Assembly: GCF_033170385.1 (NCBI RefSeq)
Contig: NZ_CP126170.1
Coordinates: 2,194,001-2,258,000 of the forward strand
Reading direction: 5' to 3'
Origin: Xanthomonas rydalmerensis
GTDB taxonomy: Bacteria; Pseudomonadota; Gammaproteobacteria; Xanthomonadales; Xanthomonadaceae
Length of the DNA: 64,000 bases
Shown: piece after piece, positions 1 through 7,244 of the stretch
Layout: each line of letters begins with the position of its first letter
How positions within the stretch are numbered: the stretch's first letter is position 1
Position numbers and translations under genes: made by a program
The notes under the pieces: model-generated
Seen by the model: only the letters and a program-made list of their open reading frames with translations
What the model was told of the DNA's origin: nothing
The model's database searches: none

Positions 1-784
1 CCACCGCGCTGCGTTCGAGCACGCGTTCGATCGGCAGCCGCGCGGGCGACGCTGTGTCCAGGCGCCCGTGCAGATCGGCCAGGGTCAGCAGCTCCAGCCG
101 CGCGCGTTCGCACAACTCGGCGATGACCCGGAACGCCTGCACTGCACGCCCGCGCGAACGGTGTTCGCCGTGCAGCATCACCATCGCCTCGAGCACCGCT
201 TCGGTGGCCGGCGGCGCCGCGGTCGCGCTCGGCCGCTGGCGGGCGAGGCCGGCCAGTTGCCGCATCAGGTCGGCCAGGGCGAAGCGCTCCGGGCGGTAGC
301 GCTGCAGCGGCCAGGCCGCCAGCGCCATCAGCATCTGCAGCACGCCGCCGGCGAAGATCAGCGCGGCCACGCCCACGCTCTGCGCAGGCGGCAGTCCTAC
401 GTCGGCGCTGACCACCAGCAGGATCATGCTGGTCAGCCCGACCCGCGCCGCCACCGGACCCAGCGCCACCAGCAGGCCGCCGCCCAGGCCGAGCAGCAGC
501 GCGCACAGCGCCAGTGCGACCGTGTGCGCGCCGATCAGCATGCCCAGCAACGCGGCCACGCCCGCCGCCAGCGCGGCCATCAGCATGCGCTGCATCCGCG
601 CCCGGTACGGGCCGGGCTGGTCGGAGAACATGGTGTTGAGCGCGCCGGTGGACACCGCCAGGCCCAGTTCGGCATGGCCGGCGGCCACGCCCAGCGCCAG
701 CGGCGCGACCACCGCGGCGGTGTTGCGCAGGGCCACGCGCACCGGCACGTCGCGCGGCTTGAGCGCGATCAGGCCGCGCAGCAT
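1..784 (-). CDS. FUSC-family inner-membrane protein (3' part cut off by window edge)
   Basis: The minus-strand frame opens at an ATG at 784 and is still open at base 1, giving 261 visible codons. The protein begins MLRGLIALKPRDVPVRVALR and then shows a series of Ala/Leu/Gly/Val-rich hydrophobic stretches separated by short polar loops, followed by a more polar segment with ERFALADLMRQLAGLARQRP. This is the layout of the N-terminal membrane half of FUSC (fusaric acid resistance / YccS-like) proteins, putative exporters of aromatic acids. The cytoplasmic domain and second membrane half lie outside the window. The start lies 32 bases from the end of the upstream dioxygenase gene on the same strand, so the two may be cotranscribed. 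Substrate unknown; family call by eye. Confidence 0.7.
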   Translation of the reverse strand, partial: MLRGLIALKPRDVPVRVALRNTAAVVAPLALGVAAGHAELGLAVSTGALNTMFSDQPGPYRARMQRMLMAALAAGVAALLGMLIGAHTVALALCALLLGLGGGLLVALGPVAARVGLTSMILLVVSADVGLPPAQSVGVAALIFAGGVLQMLMALAAWPLQRYRPERFALADLMRQLAGLARQRPSATAAPPATEAVLEAMVMLHGEHRSRGRAVQAFRVIAELCERARLELLTLADLHGRLDTASPARLPIERVLERSAV

Positions 785-815
785 CGCGATGGGGAACGGC
801 GCGGGCGCAGGGCGG

Positions 816-1340
816 TCACGGCGCGGCGGCAGCGGCCGGCAGCGGATGCACGTGGCCGCAGGCGGCGCAGGTGCGCAGCGATTCGGACGCGTAGAAGCGC
901 GCGAACACCGGCGGGAAGTCGGTCTCGATGTTCTGCAGCGGGAAGTAGGCTTCGTACAGCAGGTGGTTGCAGCGCTCGCAGTACCAGAGCAGGCCGTCCT
1001 GTTCGTGCGGCAGGCGTCGCCGCTCGATCACCAGGCCCACCGACTCCGGTCCGCGTTGCGGGGAGTGCGGCACCTTCGGCGGCAGCAGGAAGGTCTCGCC
1101 GGCGCGGATCGAGATCTCGCGCACCGCGCCGTCCTCCTGGATCTTCAGCACCATCTCGCCTTCGAGCTGGTAGAACCACTCCGGGCCTTCGTCGTAGTGG
1201 TAGTCGCTGCGCGCGTTCGGCCCGCCGACCACCATCACGATGAAGTCGCCGGCATGCATGCACTTGTTGCCGACCGGCGGCTTCAGCAGGTGCCGGTGGG
1301 CGTCGATCCAGGCGTGCAGGTTCAACGGGGCAGGGAGCAT
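816..1340 (-). CDS. nbaC: 3-hydroxyanthranilate 3,4-dioxygenase
   Basis: A 174-residue cupin dioxygenase that opens the ring of 3-hydroxyanthranilate with O2, giving the semialdehyde that cyclises to quinolinate. In xanthomonads this kynurenine step supplies de novo NAD synthesis. Expected Fe(II) ligands are H48 (SDYHYDEG), E54 ([10 protein letters not shown]) and H92 ([11 protein letters not shown]); R44 fits the substrate-binding arginine. A second rubredoxin-like metal site typical of bacterial enzymes is present as CERC (C121, C124) and CAAC (C158, C161). Length and motif spacing match the Cupriavidus enzyme closely, offset by three or four residues. The other kynurenine-pathway genes are not in the window. 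It lies between a FUSC-type membrane protein and a carbonic anhydrase on the same strand. Confidence 0.93.
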   Translation of the reverse strand: MLPAPLNLHAWIDAHRHLLKPPVGNKCMHAGDFIVMVVGGPNARSDYHYDEGPEWFYQLEGEMVLKIQEDGAVREISIRAGETFLLPPKVPHSPQRGPESVGLVIERRRLPHEQDGLLWYCERCNHLLYEAYFPLQNIETDFPPVFARFYASESLRTCAACGHVHPLPAAAAAP

Positions 1341-1379
1341 GGGGATCCTCGCGGGCGATGACGGAACGGCGCGCGCCGC

Positions 1380-2042
1380 TCAGCGGTCCTCGCGGTCCTG
1401 GCTGATGCGCGCCAGGGCGGCATCGTAGCGCGGCACCAGGTCGTCGATGCGACCGAGTTCCATGCCCAGGTCGTGCACGCGGCCGTCGCGCAGGCTGTAG
1501 ACCCAGCCGTGTACGGTCAGTTCCTGGCCGCGCGCCCAGGCGTCGAGCACGATCGAGGTGCGGCTGACGTTGACCACCTGCTCGAGCACGTTGAGTTCGC
1601 ACAGCCGCGCGTGCTGCACGTTGAGCGCGCCGGCCTGCTGCAGGCAGTGCTCGTGCTTCTCGGCCACGTCGGTGACGTGGCGGATCCAGTTGTCGACCAG
1701 GCCCAGCCGCGCGCGGGTCAGGCCGGCATGCACGCCGCCGCAACCGTAGTGGCCGACCACCAGGATGTGCCGCACCTTCAGCACCTCGACCGCGAACTGG
1801 ATCACCGACAGGCAGTTGAGGTCGGTATGCACCACCACGTTGGCGATGTTGCGGTGGACGAACACCTCGCCCGGCGCCATGTCGATGATCTGGTTCGCCG
1901 GCACCCGCGAGTCGGAACAGCCGATCCACAGGTACTCCGGGGTCTGCTGCTTGGACAGGCGGCTGAAGAACTCCGGATCCTCGCGGTTGATGCGTTCGGA
2001 CCAGGAGCGGTTGTTGTCCAGGAGTTGCGCGATTTTGCTCAT
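1380..2042 (-). CDS. can: beta-class carbonic anhydrase
   Basis: A 220-residue cytoplasmic zinc enzyme interconverting CO2 and bicarbonate. The beta-class zinc ligands are C42 (GCSDSR), H98 and C101 (VVGHYGCGG), with D44 and R46 forming the catalytic Asp-Arg dyad. Numbering is identical to E. coli Can, and the N-terminus (MSKIAQLLDNN) also aligns, supporting the start at 2042. The gene is 39 bases upstream of the dioxygenase gene and on the same strand. No special regulatory feature is visible. Confidence 0.96.
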   Translation of the reverse strand: MSKIAQLLDNNRSWSERINREDPEFFSRLSKQQTPEYLWIGCSDSRVPANQIIDMAPGEVFVHRNIANVVVHTDLNCLSVIQFAVEVLKVRHILVVGHYGCGGVHAGLTRARLGLVDNWIRHVTDVAEKHEHCLQQAGALNVQHARLCELNVLEQVVNVSRTSIVLDAWARGQELTVHGWVYSLRDGRVHDLGMELGRIDDLVPRYDAALARISQDREDR

Positions 2043-2222
2043 AGCGTCGCATTATTCCAGAAGCCTGGGTCCGGCGCGCAGCTGGCGCATACGCCGACGC
2101 GCATGAGGGCCGCGGCGCCTCAGTGCGCAGGCGTCGCCGGATCGGGCTTTTGCCGATCCCGTTGGCGCGGCCCGCTGCGCAGACTTCCTCCACGCCCACA
2201 CCGGGCATCAGCGGAGGATCCC

Positions 2223-2762
2223 ATGGCCGACTTCAACGCATTCTTTCCGACCCTGCTCAAGCACGAGGGCGGCTTCGTCAACGATCCGGTGGACCCGGGC
2301 GGCGCCACCAACAAGGGCATCACCCTGGCGACCTTCCGCGTGTACGCCAAGAGCCTGCTGCAACTGGAACCGACCCTGGACAACCTGCGCGCACTCACCG
2401 ACGCGCAGGCCGGGGTGATCTACAAGACCTGCTACTGGAATGCGGTGCACGGTGACGAGATCGCGCTGCAGCCGCTGGCCAACATCCTGTTCGACTTCCA
2501 GGTCAATGCCGGCAACAACGCCATCAAGCTGCTGCAGCGCGTGCTCAATGCGCAGACTCCGACGCTGAAGCTGCCGGAGGACGGCAAGTTGGGCCCGGCC
2601 ACCCTGGCGGCGCTGCTGGCGGCCGACCAGCGCGATCTGTACGCACGCTACAAGCAGGGCCGGCGCGACTACTACCAACGGCTGGTCGCGGCCAGGCCGC
2701 CGCTGGCCAAGTTTCTCAAGGGCTGGCTGGCGCGCACCGATTCCTTCCCCGACCTGAGCTGA
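2223..2762 (+). CDS. GH108-family muramidase (TtsA/ZliS-like peptidoglycan hydrolase)
   Basis: A 179-residue glycoside hydrolase family 108 protein that should cleave the N-acetylmuramic acid to N-acetylglucosamine bond of peptidoglycan. The N-terminal catalytic domain carries the signature KHEGGF with catalytic Glu15, followed by DPVDPGGATNKGIT, typical of the family. The C-terminal part (AGNNAIKLLQRVLNA, DGKLGPATLAALLA) matches the associated peptidoglycan-binding_3 domain. There is no signal peptide, as in phage endolysins and Salmonella TtsA, which need a holin-like route or special export. I chose the ATG at 2223 because a GGAGG box sits just before it; upstream codons in the frame lie antisense to the carbonic anhydrase region. 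It is the first gene of a plus-strand block running to 6922 with DUF2589 and membrane proteins. No phage structural genes are near. Confidence 0.9.
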   Translation: MADFNAFFPTLLKHEGGFVNDPVDPGGATNKGITLATFRVYAKSLLQLEPTLDNLRALTDAQAGVIYKTCYWNAVHGDEIALQPLANILFDFQVNAGNNAIKLLQRVLNAQTPTLKLPEDGKLGPATLAALLAADQRDLYARYKQGRRDYYQRLVAARPPLAKFLKGWLARTDSFPDLS

Positions 2763-2832
2763 GCGCGCACACGGCGTACGACGCCGATCCGCCGCCGTCG
2801 CCGACGGCAGCCTTCTTTCCCCAGGAGCGACC

Positions 2833-3411
2833 ATGGCTGGACCGACCGCATTGAACGACCTGATCGAAGCGCTGGCCGGCGCCGTGATCGAGGCGCAGGA
2901 CCGCATCGAGCAGCACCAGATGGCCAACCTCGGCGACTACTTCGACGAGTTCCACCGGCCCAAGAGCGTGATCATCCGCCTGCCGTCGCAGCACCCGCAG
3001 GCCGCCGAAGGCGACGAGGACTACTACCGCGCGCCGCTGCTGCCGCTGGTCTCGACCAACGTGCTGCGGATCAAGGACGTGGAGATCAGCTTCGATGCGC
3101 AGCTCGGCGACCTCGGCGGCCTGCAATCCGCCGACGGCTTCTTCGCGCCGGAGTCGCCCGGCCCGCGCGGTGCCTGGCAGGCCAAGCGCACCGCCACCCG
3201 TTCCAGCGTGCGCGTGGATACCAGCGCCAGCGCGCGGAGCCAGCGCCAGAGTGCCGTCCACGTCGTGTTGCGCGTGGAGGGGACCGAACCGACTGACGGA
3301 GCGGCCAGATTGCTCAACCATCTGGCGCAGACGCAGGGCGTGTTCAAGACGGTCATGGCCGACAAGCCGGACGTCGCGGGCACGGACGATGTAACCAATC
3401 CCACCAACTAA
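2833..3411 (+). CDS. DUF2589-like protein, first copy
   Basis: A 192-residue protein of unknown function. It starts MAGPTALNDLIEALAGAVIE, an amphipathic helical segment, and has a central stretch APLLPLVSTNVLRIKDVEISFDAQ that matches the core of the DUF2589 protein encoded 12 bases downstream. The second half is rich in Ser, Arg and Thr and ends with a VVLRVEG strand and an ARLLNHLAQ helix, parallel to YHVSVHA and ARVLDILQ in the neighbour. No signal peptide or membrane segment. A ribosome-binding CAGGAG sits before the ATG. Close spacing to both neighbours suggests one operon with the GH108 muramidase. It is a shorter, diverged paralogue of the next gene; function unknown. Confidence 0.78.
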   Translation: MAGPTALNDLIEALAGAVIEAQDRIEQHQMANLGDYFDEFHRPKSVIIRLPSQHPQAAEGDEDYYRAPLLPLVSTNVLRIKDVEISFDAQLGDLGGLQSADGFFAPESPGPRGAWQAKRTATRSSVRVDTSASARSQRQSAVHVVLRVEGTEPTDGAARLLNHLAQTQGVFKTVMADKPDVAGTDDVTNPTN

Positions 3412-3423
3412 GGAGTCACTGCA

Positions 3424-4056
3424 ATGGCTGACGAACTCGTCAATATGTCAAGTCAATTCAAGGGTCTGCCGATGGGCGACCTGATCGGCGGCCCGCTGGA
3501 TGCGGCCTGCGACGCGCAGGTCAAACTGGCCCGCGCCACCGCCGATTTCATCCGCGTCATCGGCTTCTTGCCGCCGGACACCCCCGACCCGAAGAATCCG
3601 CAGGCGACCGGCGCCACCCGTACCGCCAGCTTCCGCTTCAAGCGGCCGGTCGACGACCCGGACAAGGCCGGTGGCATCGCCGAGGAGGACGTCGAACTGG
3701 AAGTGCCGCTGCTGGCCATCGTCAACGTGCCCAGCCTGAGCATCCAGACCGTGGACATCACCTTCGACATGGAAGTGAAGTCGTCCTTTTCCTCCAAGGA
3801 AAAGACCGATGCCTCGGCGTCGCTGTCGGCGGACGTGGAATACGGCTTCGGCCTGTTCAAGGCCAAGGTGCACATCCAGGGCTCGGTCTCCACCAGCAAG
3901 GAGAACACGCGCAGCTCGGACAACTCGGCCAAGTACCACGTCTCGGTGCATGCCGCGGACAAGGGGCCGCCGGAAGGCCTGGCGCGGGTGCTGGACATCC
4001 TGCAGACCTCGGTGGCGCCGCGCAAGATCGGCAAGCCGATCGCGGTCAACCCGTAA
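3424..4056 (+). CDS. DUF2589 domain protein, second copy
   Basis: A 210-residue protein that is the clearest DUF2589 member of the set. The N-terminus (MSSQFKGLPMGDLIGGPL) is followed by a helix (AACDAQVKLARATADFI), then a beta-rich core (EVPLLAIVNVPSLSIQTVDI, FDMEVKSSF) and a Ser/Lys-rich segment before the C-terminal YHVSVHAADKGPPEGLARVL. No signal peptide, membrane helix or recognisable active site. The family has no established function to my knowledge. The self-similar beta core shared with both neighbouring paralogues would suit a structural or self-assembling protein, but that is inference. AGGAG precedes the ATG, 12 bases after the first copy ends. Confidence 0.85.
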   Translation: MADELVNMSSQFKGLPMGDLIGGPLDAACDAQVKLARATADFIRVIGFLPPDTPDPKNPQATGATRTASFRFKRPVDDPDKAGGIAEEDVELEVPLLAIVNVPSLSIQTVDITFDMEVKSSFSSKEKTDASASLSADVEYGFGLFKAKVHIQGSVSTSKENTRSSDNSAKYHVSVHAADKGPPEGLARVLDILQTSVAPRKIGKPIAVNP

Positions 4057-4102
4057 TCCCATAGCGGTCCGTTGAACCATCTCGTCGGGGGACTCGTCAA
4101 CG

Positions 4103-4363
4103 ATGTTCGACCTTACTGAAGTCAAGTTCGTCAAGCGGGTCGTGGTCGGTAGCGACAACCCGACGCAGATGCAATCGCCCGAGCAGATCGAGGCGGCGCG
4201 GGCCTTGCTCAACCGCTGCCTGAGCGATTCGCCGAAGGGCGCGATCATCGGCACCGAGAAGAATTTCGCCGTGCTGCAGATCGGCGAGCACCAGGTGGTG
4301 ATGCAGTGGCTGTGCTACCACGTGGGCTTTCCGCGCAAGCCCGGCTGGTTGAAGGACGACTGA
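4103..4363 (+). CDS. Small protein of unknown function in the DUF2589 cluster
   Basis: An 86-residue protein, MFDLTEVKFVKRVVVGSDNP at its start, without signal peptide or membrane segment. It looks like a compact alpha/beta domain: a strand (VKFVKRVVV), a helix (EQIEAARALLNRCL), then two strands (GAIIGTEKNFAVLQI, HQVVMQWLCYHVGF) and a basic C-terminus. The stop codon overlaps the next start (TGATG), implying translational coupling. I do not recognise the family. Its conserved-looking context between DUF2589-type genes suggests a partner or chaperone-like role, but nothing in the sequence proves it. Confidence 0.7.
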   Translation: MFDLTEVKFVKRVVVGSDNPTQMQSPEQIEAARALLNRCLSDSPKGAIIGTEKNFAVLQIGEHQVVMQWLCYHVGFPRKPGWLKDD

Positions 4364-4821
4364 TGGCCAGGCTGCGCTGCGAGTTCGACCTGTTCCTGCA
4401 GGGGCTGTCGGCGGCCTTGCTGGATGCGCAGCGGCGTTGCCGCGCGCGTCACGCACAGGCATTGCGCGCCTGCTTCGGCGCAGGCGAGACGCTGCAGGTG
4501 GAAACGGACGCGGCCGAGCCGCCGTCGCTGCAGATCCCGTTGTGGGAACTGCGCGCCTGGCAGTTGCCGCAGATCGGCGAGTTGGCCCTGGCCTTCGACG
4601 TCGAACTGGACGTGGTGGACGTGCCGGACGAGGCGCCGCGTCTGCTGCTGCAGGTGCAGCCGCGCCGGCCGCGCCGGCCCGGCCACCGCTTGCAGGTCCT
4701 GTTCCGCGGCACCCACACCCCGGTCGGCGAGGTGCTGTTCGACGGTCAGCGGCTGAAGCTGTGGCACCTGTCCGACGCGCCCGCCCCGCACGATCCCGCC
4801 CAGGAGAGCGCACATGCGTAG
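4363..4821 (+). CDS. Third DUF2589-like protein
   Basis: A 152-residue unknown protein. The start at 4363 is chosen because the ATG overlaps the preceding stop (TGATG). The N-terminal 40 residues form an Arg/Ala-rich helix (LSAALLDAQRRCRARHAQAL). The middle has LQIPLWELRAWQLPQIGELA followed by LAFDVELDVVD, which lines up with the PLLAIVNVPSLSIQTVDITF core of the DUF2589 protein at 3424-4056; the C-terminus is a Pro-rich tail. I read it as a divergent third member of the same family, lacking the long Ser-rich segment. No signal peptide. It overlaps the next gene by eight bases. Confidence 0.68.
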   Translation: MARLRCEFDLFLQGLSAALLDAQRRCRARHAQALRACFGAGETLQVETDAAEPPSLQIPLWELRAWQLPQIGELALAFDVELDVVDVPDEAPRLLLQVQPRRPRRPGHRLQVLFRGTHTPVGEVLFDGQRLKLWHLSDAPAPHDPAQESAHA

Positions 4822-5002
4822 ACACGGCTTCATCCTGTCCCGGCACGACACCGACCTGTGGTGCCGAGAACTGCACATCGACCTGCGCTCGCTGGCCCGC
4901 GCGCAGCGGCTGCGCCGGCGTCGACGCCGGGCGCTGTGGCTGCTTGCCGTACTGTTTCTCGTGGCGGCCGTCCTGGCGCTGATCCGGTTCGGTCTGTCCT
5001 GA
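4814..5002 (+). CDS. Small tail-anchored membrane protein
   Basis: A 62-residue protein starting inside the end of the upstream gene. It has a polar N-terminal half (MRRHGFILSRHDTDLWCREL), a strongly basic patch ([10 protein letters not shown]) and a single hydrophobic C-terminal helix (LWLLAVLFLVAAVLALIRFG). By the positive-inside rule the N-terminus should be cytoplasmic, with the helix as a C-terminal anchor. Size and layout would suit a membrane tether or a holin-like accessory for the muramidase of the same block, but a typical holin has more than one helix, so this is only a suggestion. Confidence 0.65.
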   Translation: MRRHGFILSRHDTDLWCRELHIDLRSLARAQRLRRRRRRALWLLAVLFLVAAVLALIRFGLS

Positions 5003-5044
5003 CCGCACCCTTCGTTTTTCCTTCATATCCAACAGGAGAGTCGC

Positions 5045-5827
5045 ATGCGTATCCGTTCGCGTGGTGTTGCGCGTTTCCCGCTCTGGCTGGGGCTGTGCCT
5101 GGCCCTGCCGTCCGCCGTCGTTGCCGCGCCGCAGGCGTCTGCGCCTGCCGCGCCGGTCGCAGCGGCCAGTGCCGAGGCGCTGCCGCCCGGCGAATGGAAC
5201 GGCACCCTGGCGACGGACGCGCAGCGGCTGGCCTCGGTGCGCCTGGTCCAGCGGGACGGCAAGGCCCGGTTGATGTTCGGCTCGCCGCTGAACTGCGCGC
5301 TGCTGGTCAAGCCGCAAGCGGACGGCAGCTTCGCGCTGGAGTCGATCAATGGCGGTGCCTACTGCGACAAGCTGATGGGCAAGCCGCTGCGCGTGCAACG
5401 CAGCGGCGACGACCTGCGGCTCAATGTCGGCGGCACGGACCTGCCGGTCGTGCTGCATACCGATCCGGGCCAGCCCAGCCCGCTGCAGGGCGCATGGCGC
5501 GGGTTGATTCGTCCCGATTACGGTAATGGGGCAGTTACCGTGCAGCTGAGCGTCGCCGCGACGCCGCAGGCGCCGGGCAACGCCACGGTACAGTTGCGCT
5601 ACGGCGCGCCGCGCGAGTGCAGGGTGCAGGGACGCTACCTCGACACGCGCGAGGGAGCAGCGCTGTACGCGCTGGACATGAACGATCAGGGCACCTGCGC
5701 GCGCCTGGGCGACGGCCAGCTGACGCTGCGCGCGAGGCCGGACGGCAAGCTCGAACTGCAGACCGTGGACCGCGCCGGGACGCGCCGGGAAAACGCATTG
5801 CTGGAGCGTGCGCCCGCCAACCCGTAA
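5045..5827 (+). CDS. Exported protein with a duplicated domain, unknown function
   Basis: A 260-residue protein with a clear Sec signal peptide: basic MRIRSRGVARF, hydrophobic PLWLGLCLALP, then AVVAAPQ as a likely cleavage region near residue 28. The mature part has two copies of one beta-rich module. Copy one (about 50-135) begins GEWNGTLATDAQ and contains FGSPLNC and GGAYCDKL; copy two (about 150-245) begins GAWRGLIRPDYG and contains YGAPREC and QGTCARLGDG. Each copy keeps two cysteines, suggesting one disulfide per module. A GGAGA box precedes the start. It follows the tail-anchored gene by 42 bases and is the only clearly periplasmic or secreted product of the block. Function unknown. Confidence 0.75.
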   Translation: MRIRSRGVARFPLWLGLCLALPSAVVAAPQASAPAAPVAAASAEALPPGEWNGTLATDAQRLASVRLVQRDGKARLMFGSPLNCALLVKPQADGSFALESINGGAYCDKLMGKPLRVQRSGDDLRLNVGGTDLPVVLHTDPGQPSPLQGAWRGLIRPDYGNGAVTVQLSVAATPQAPGNATVQLRYGAPRECRVQGRYLDTREGAALYALDMNDQGTCARLGDGQLTLRARPDGKLELQTVDRAGTRRENALLERAPANP

Positions 5828-5875
5828 TCCGCCGCACGCAGGCGCCGGCCACCGCTTCCGTCCAGGAGTGTTGCG

Positions 5876-6922
5876 ATGAACGTCTGGATCAAGACGCTGG
5901 CCGGCGCCCTGTGGCGTCGGCTGCGCGCGGCACGCAACGCCGTGCCGCGCCTGCCGCCGCCGGGCATCCTGCCGCAGTTGCGTGCGGAGTGCGAAGCGAT
6001 GGCCCGCTACGCGCTGGAGCATGGCATGGCGGTGCCGCCGGAGCTGATTGCGCGGCTGTCCATGCTGTTATGCGCCGCTTCGTCGGACGGCGAGGCGGGC
6101 GACATCGAGCAGCGCGCGCACGAACTGGCGGTGACCCATCGGCGGTTGGCGCAACTGATCCGCCCGGCGACCCCGCAGGCGGTATTCCTGCTCGACGCCG
6201 AGCGGCGCCGTCCGCACTGGGCGACCTTGCTCGGTCCGCTGCCGCTGGTGCGCGCGCTGACCGCCACCTCGCTGTTGTTCCTGTTCGCGGTGGTGGCATC
6301 GGCGCTGTCCAGCAAGGTCAGCGCTGACAACGTGCGCCTGGGGTTCCTGGATTCCTCGGGCAGCGTGCTGCTGTGGAACGCGCTGTTCCTGCTGTTCTGC
6401 GCCGGCCTGGGCGCCTCGTTCTCCTCGCTGTTCCAGGTGCACCGCTACGTCGCCGACGCCAGCTACGACCCCAAGTACGACGCCTCCTACGGCGCACGCA
6501 TGATCCTGGGCCTGATCGCCGGCCTGATCCTGGTCGAGGTGCTGCCGCCGGACCTGTTCGAAAGCGGTGGCATGCGCAGCTTCGGCAAGCCGACCCTGGC
6601 GATGCTCGGCGGCTTTTCCGCCACCGCGGTGTATCGCCTGCTGCAGCGCCTGGTCGACGCCATGGAAACGCTCGTGCGCGGCGACACCTCCGCGCAGGCG
6701 CAGGCGTCGCTGGAAGTGCAGCGCGCCAGCAACGACACCGAGCGCATGCGCTGGCAGGGCGAGCTGGCCGCGCAGTTGATGGCCTTGCAGCAGTCGATCG
6801 AGGCCGGCACGCCGCCGGCCGCGATCCAGCAGCGGCTCGCCGAGTTCGCCCGCGCCATGCTGCAGGTGGAGGCCGCCCGGTTGCCACCACCACCACCGCC
6901 GCCAACCGCTGCTGCGGAATGA
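5876..6922 (+). CDS. Polytopic membrane protein of unknown function
   Basis: A 348-residue protein. Residues 1-120 are soluble and helical. Hydrophobic segments follow at about 127-146 (ALTATSLLFLFAVVASAL), 165-187 (LLWNALFLLFCAGLGASF), 208-226 (MILGLIAGLILVEVL) and about 242-255 (TLAMLGGFSATAVYRLL). The C-terminal 90 residues are a charged helical tail ending in a run of seven prolines. The pattern LGGFSATAVYRLLQRLVDAM recurs, from memory, in other uncharacterised bacterial membrane proteins. It is the last gene of the plus-strand block, 48 bases after the exported protein and with an AGGAG box. It could be the channel or scaffold component of the cassette; that is inference from position only. 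Confidence 0.7.
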   Translation: MNVWIKTLAGALWRRLRAARNAVPRLPPPGILPQLRAECEAMARYALEHGMAVPPELIARLSMLLCAASSDGEAGDIEQRAHELAVTHRRLAQLIRPATPQAVFLLDAERRRPHWATLLGPLPLVRALTATSLLFLFAVVASALSSKVSADNVRLGFLDSSGSVLLWNALFLLFCAGLGASFSSLFQVHRYVADASYDPKYDASYGARMILGLIAGLILVEVLPPDLFESGGMRSFGKPTLAMLGGFSATAVYRLLQRLVDAMETLVRGDTSAQAQASLEVQRASNDTERMRWQGELAAQLMALQQSIEAGTPPAAIQQRLAEFARAMLQVEAARLPPPPPPPTAAAE

Positions 6923-7244
6923 GCATGCCGGCGTATCGCCGGCGTCCCACCATCGTTCGTCGGCGCAGGACTTCGTTCTGCGTCACAGCGTGTGCGCCCT
7001 AGCACGGGATTCTGTCTACAAACCGAGACTAATGCGGCAATCCGCACAAGTTCAGCCGTCGCCGCCATCCATATCAGCCTGAAGCCGATGGCCGCCATGG
7101 CCCAGCGTGACAAGCTGAGGACGTAACGCAAGCGCAGGTTCCGCGCTGTCGCATCGGTTGAAAAAAGGGGCGCGTCGCACTGCAGCGGACGCGGGTTGCC
7201 GCGCGGTCGCGCGTTGGGAGTTCCATTACCAACACAGGTAGAGA
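6923..7244. other. Intergenic stretch before the response-regulator gene
   Basis: There is no gene here. The stretch carries the 3' side of the DUF2589 block and the upstream region of the regulator. It includes a locally AT-richer part around 7000-7030 and an A6 run near 7160, but I cannot point to a convincing -35/-10 pair, terminator or repeat. Confidence 0.4.

Noticed and set aside
68..1243. Plus-strand frame of about 390 codons at the left edge
   Set aside because: Gln/Arg/His/Ala-rich antisense of the FUSC-type gene and the dioxygenase, both well supported on the minus strand.
4097..6022. Minus-strand open frame of about 640 codons opposite the DUF2589 block
   Set aside because: Low-complexity Arg/Ala/Gln sequence, while the plus strand has consistent starts, ribosome-binding sites and a signal peptide.
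2223..6922. Interpretation of the DUF2589 block as a prophage remnant
   Set aside because: The muramidase is phage-like, but there are no integrase, terminase, capsid, tail or att-site features, and codon use matches the chromosome.
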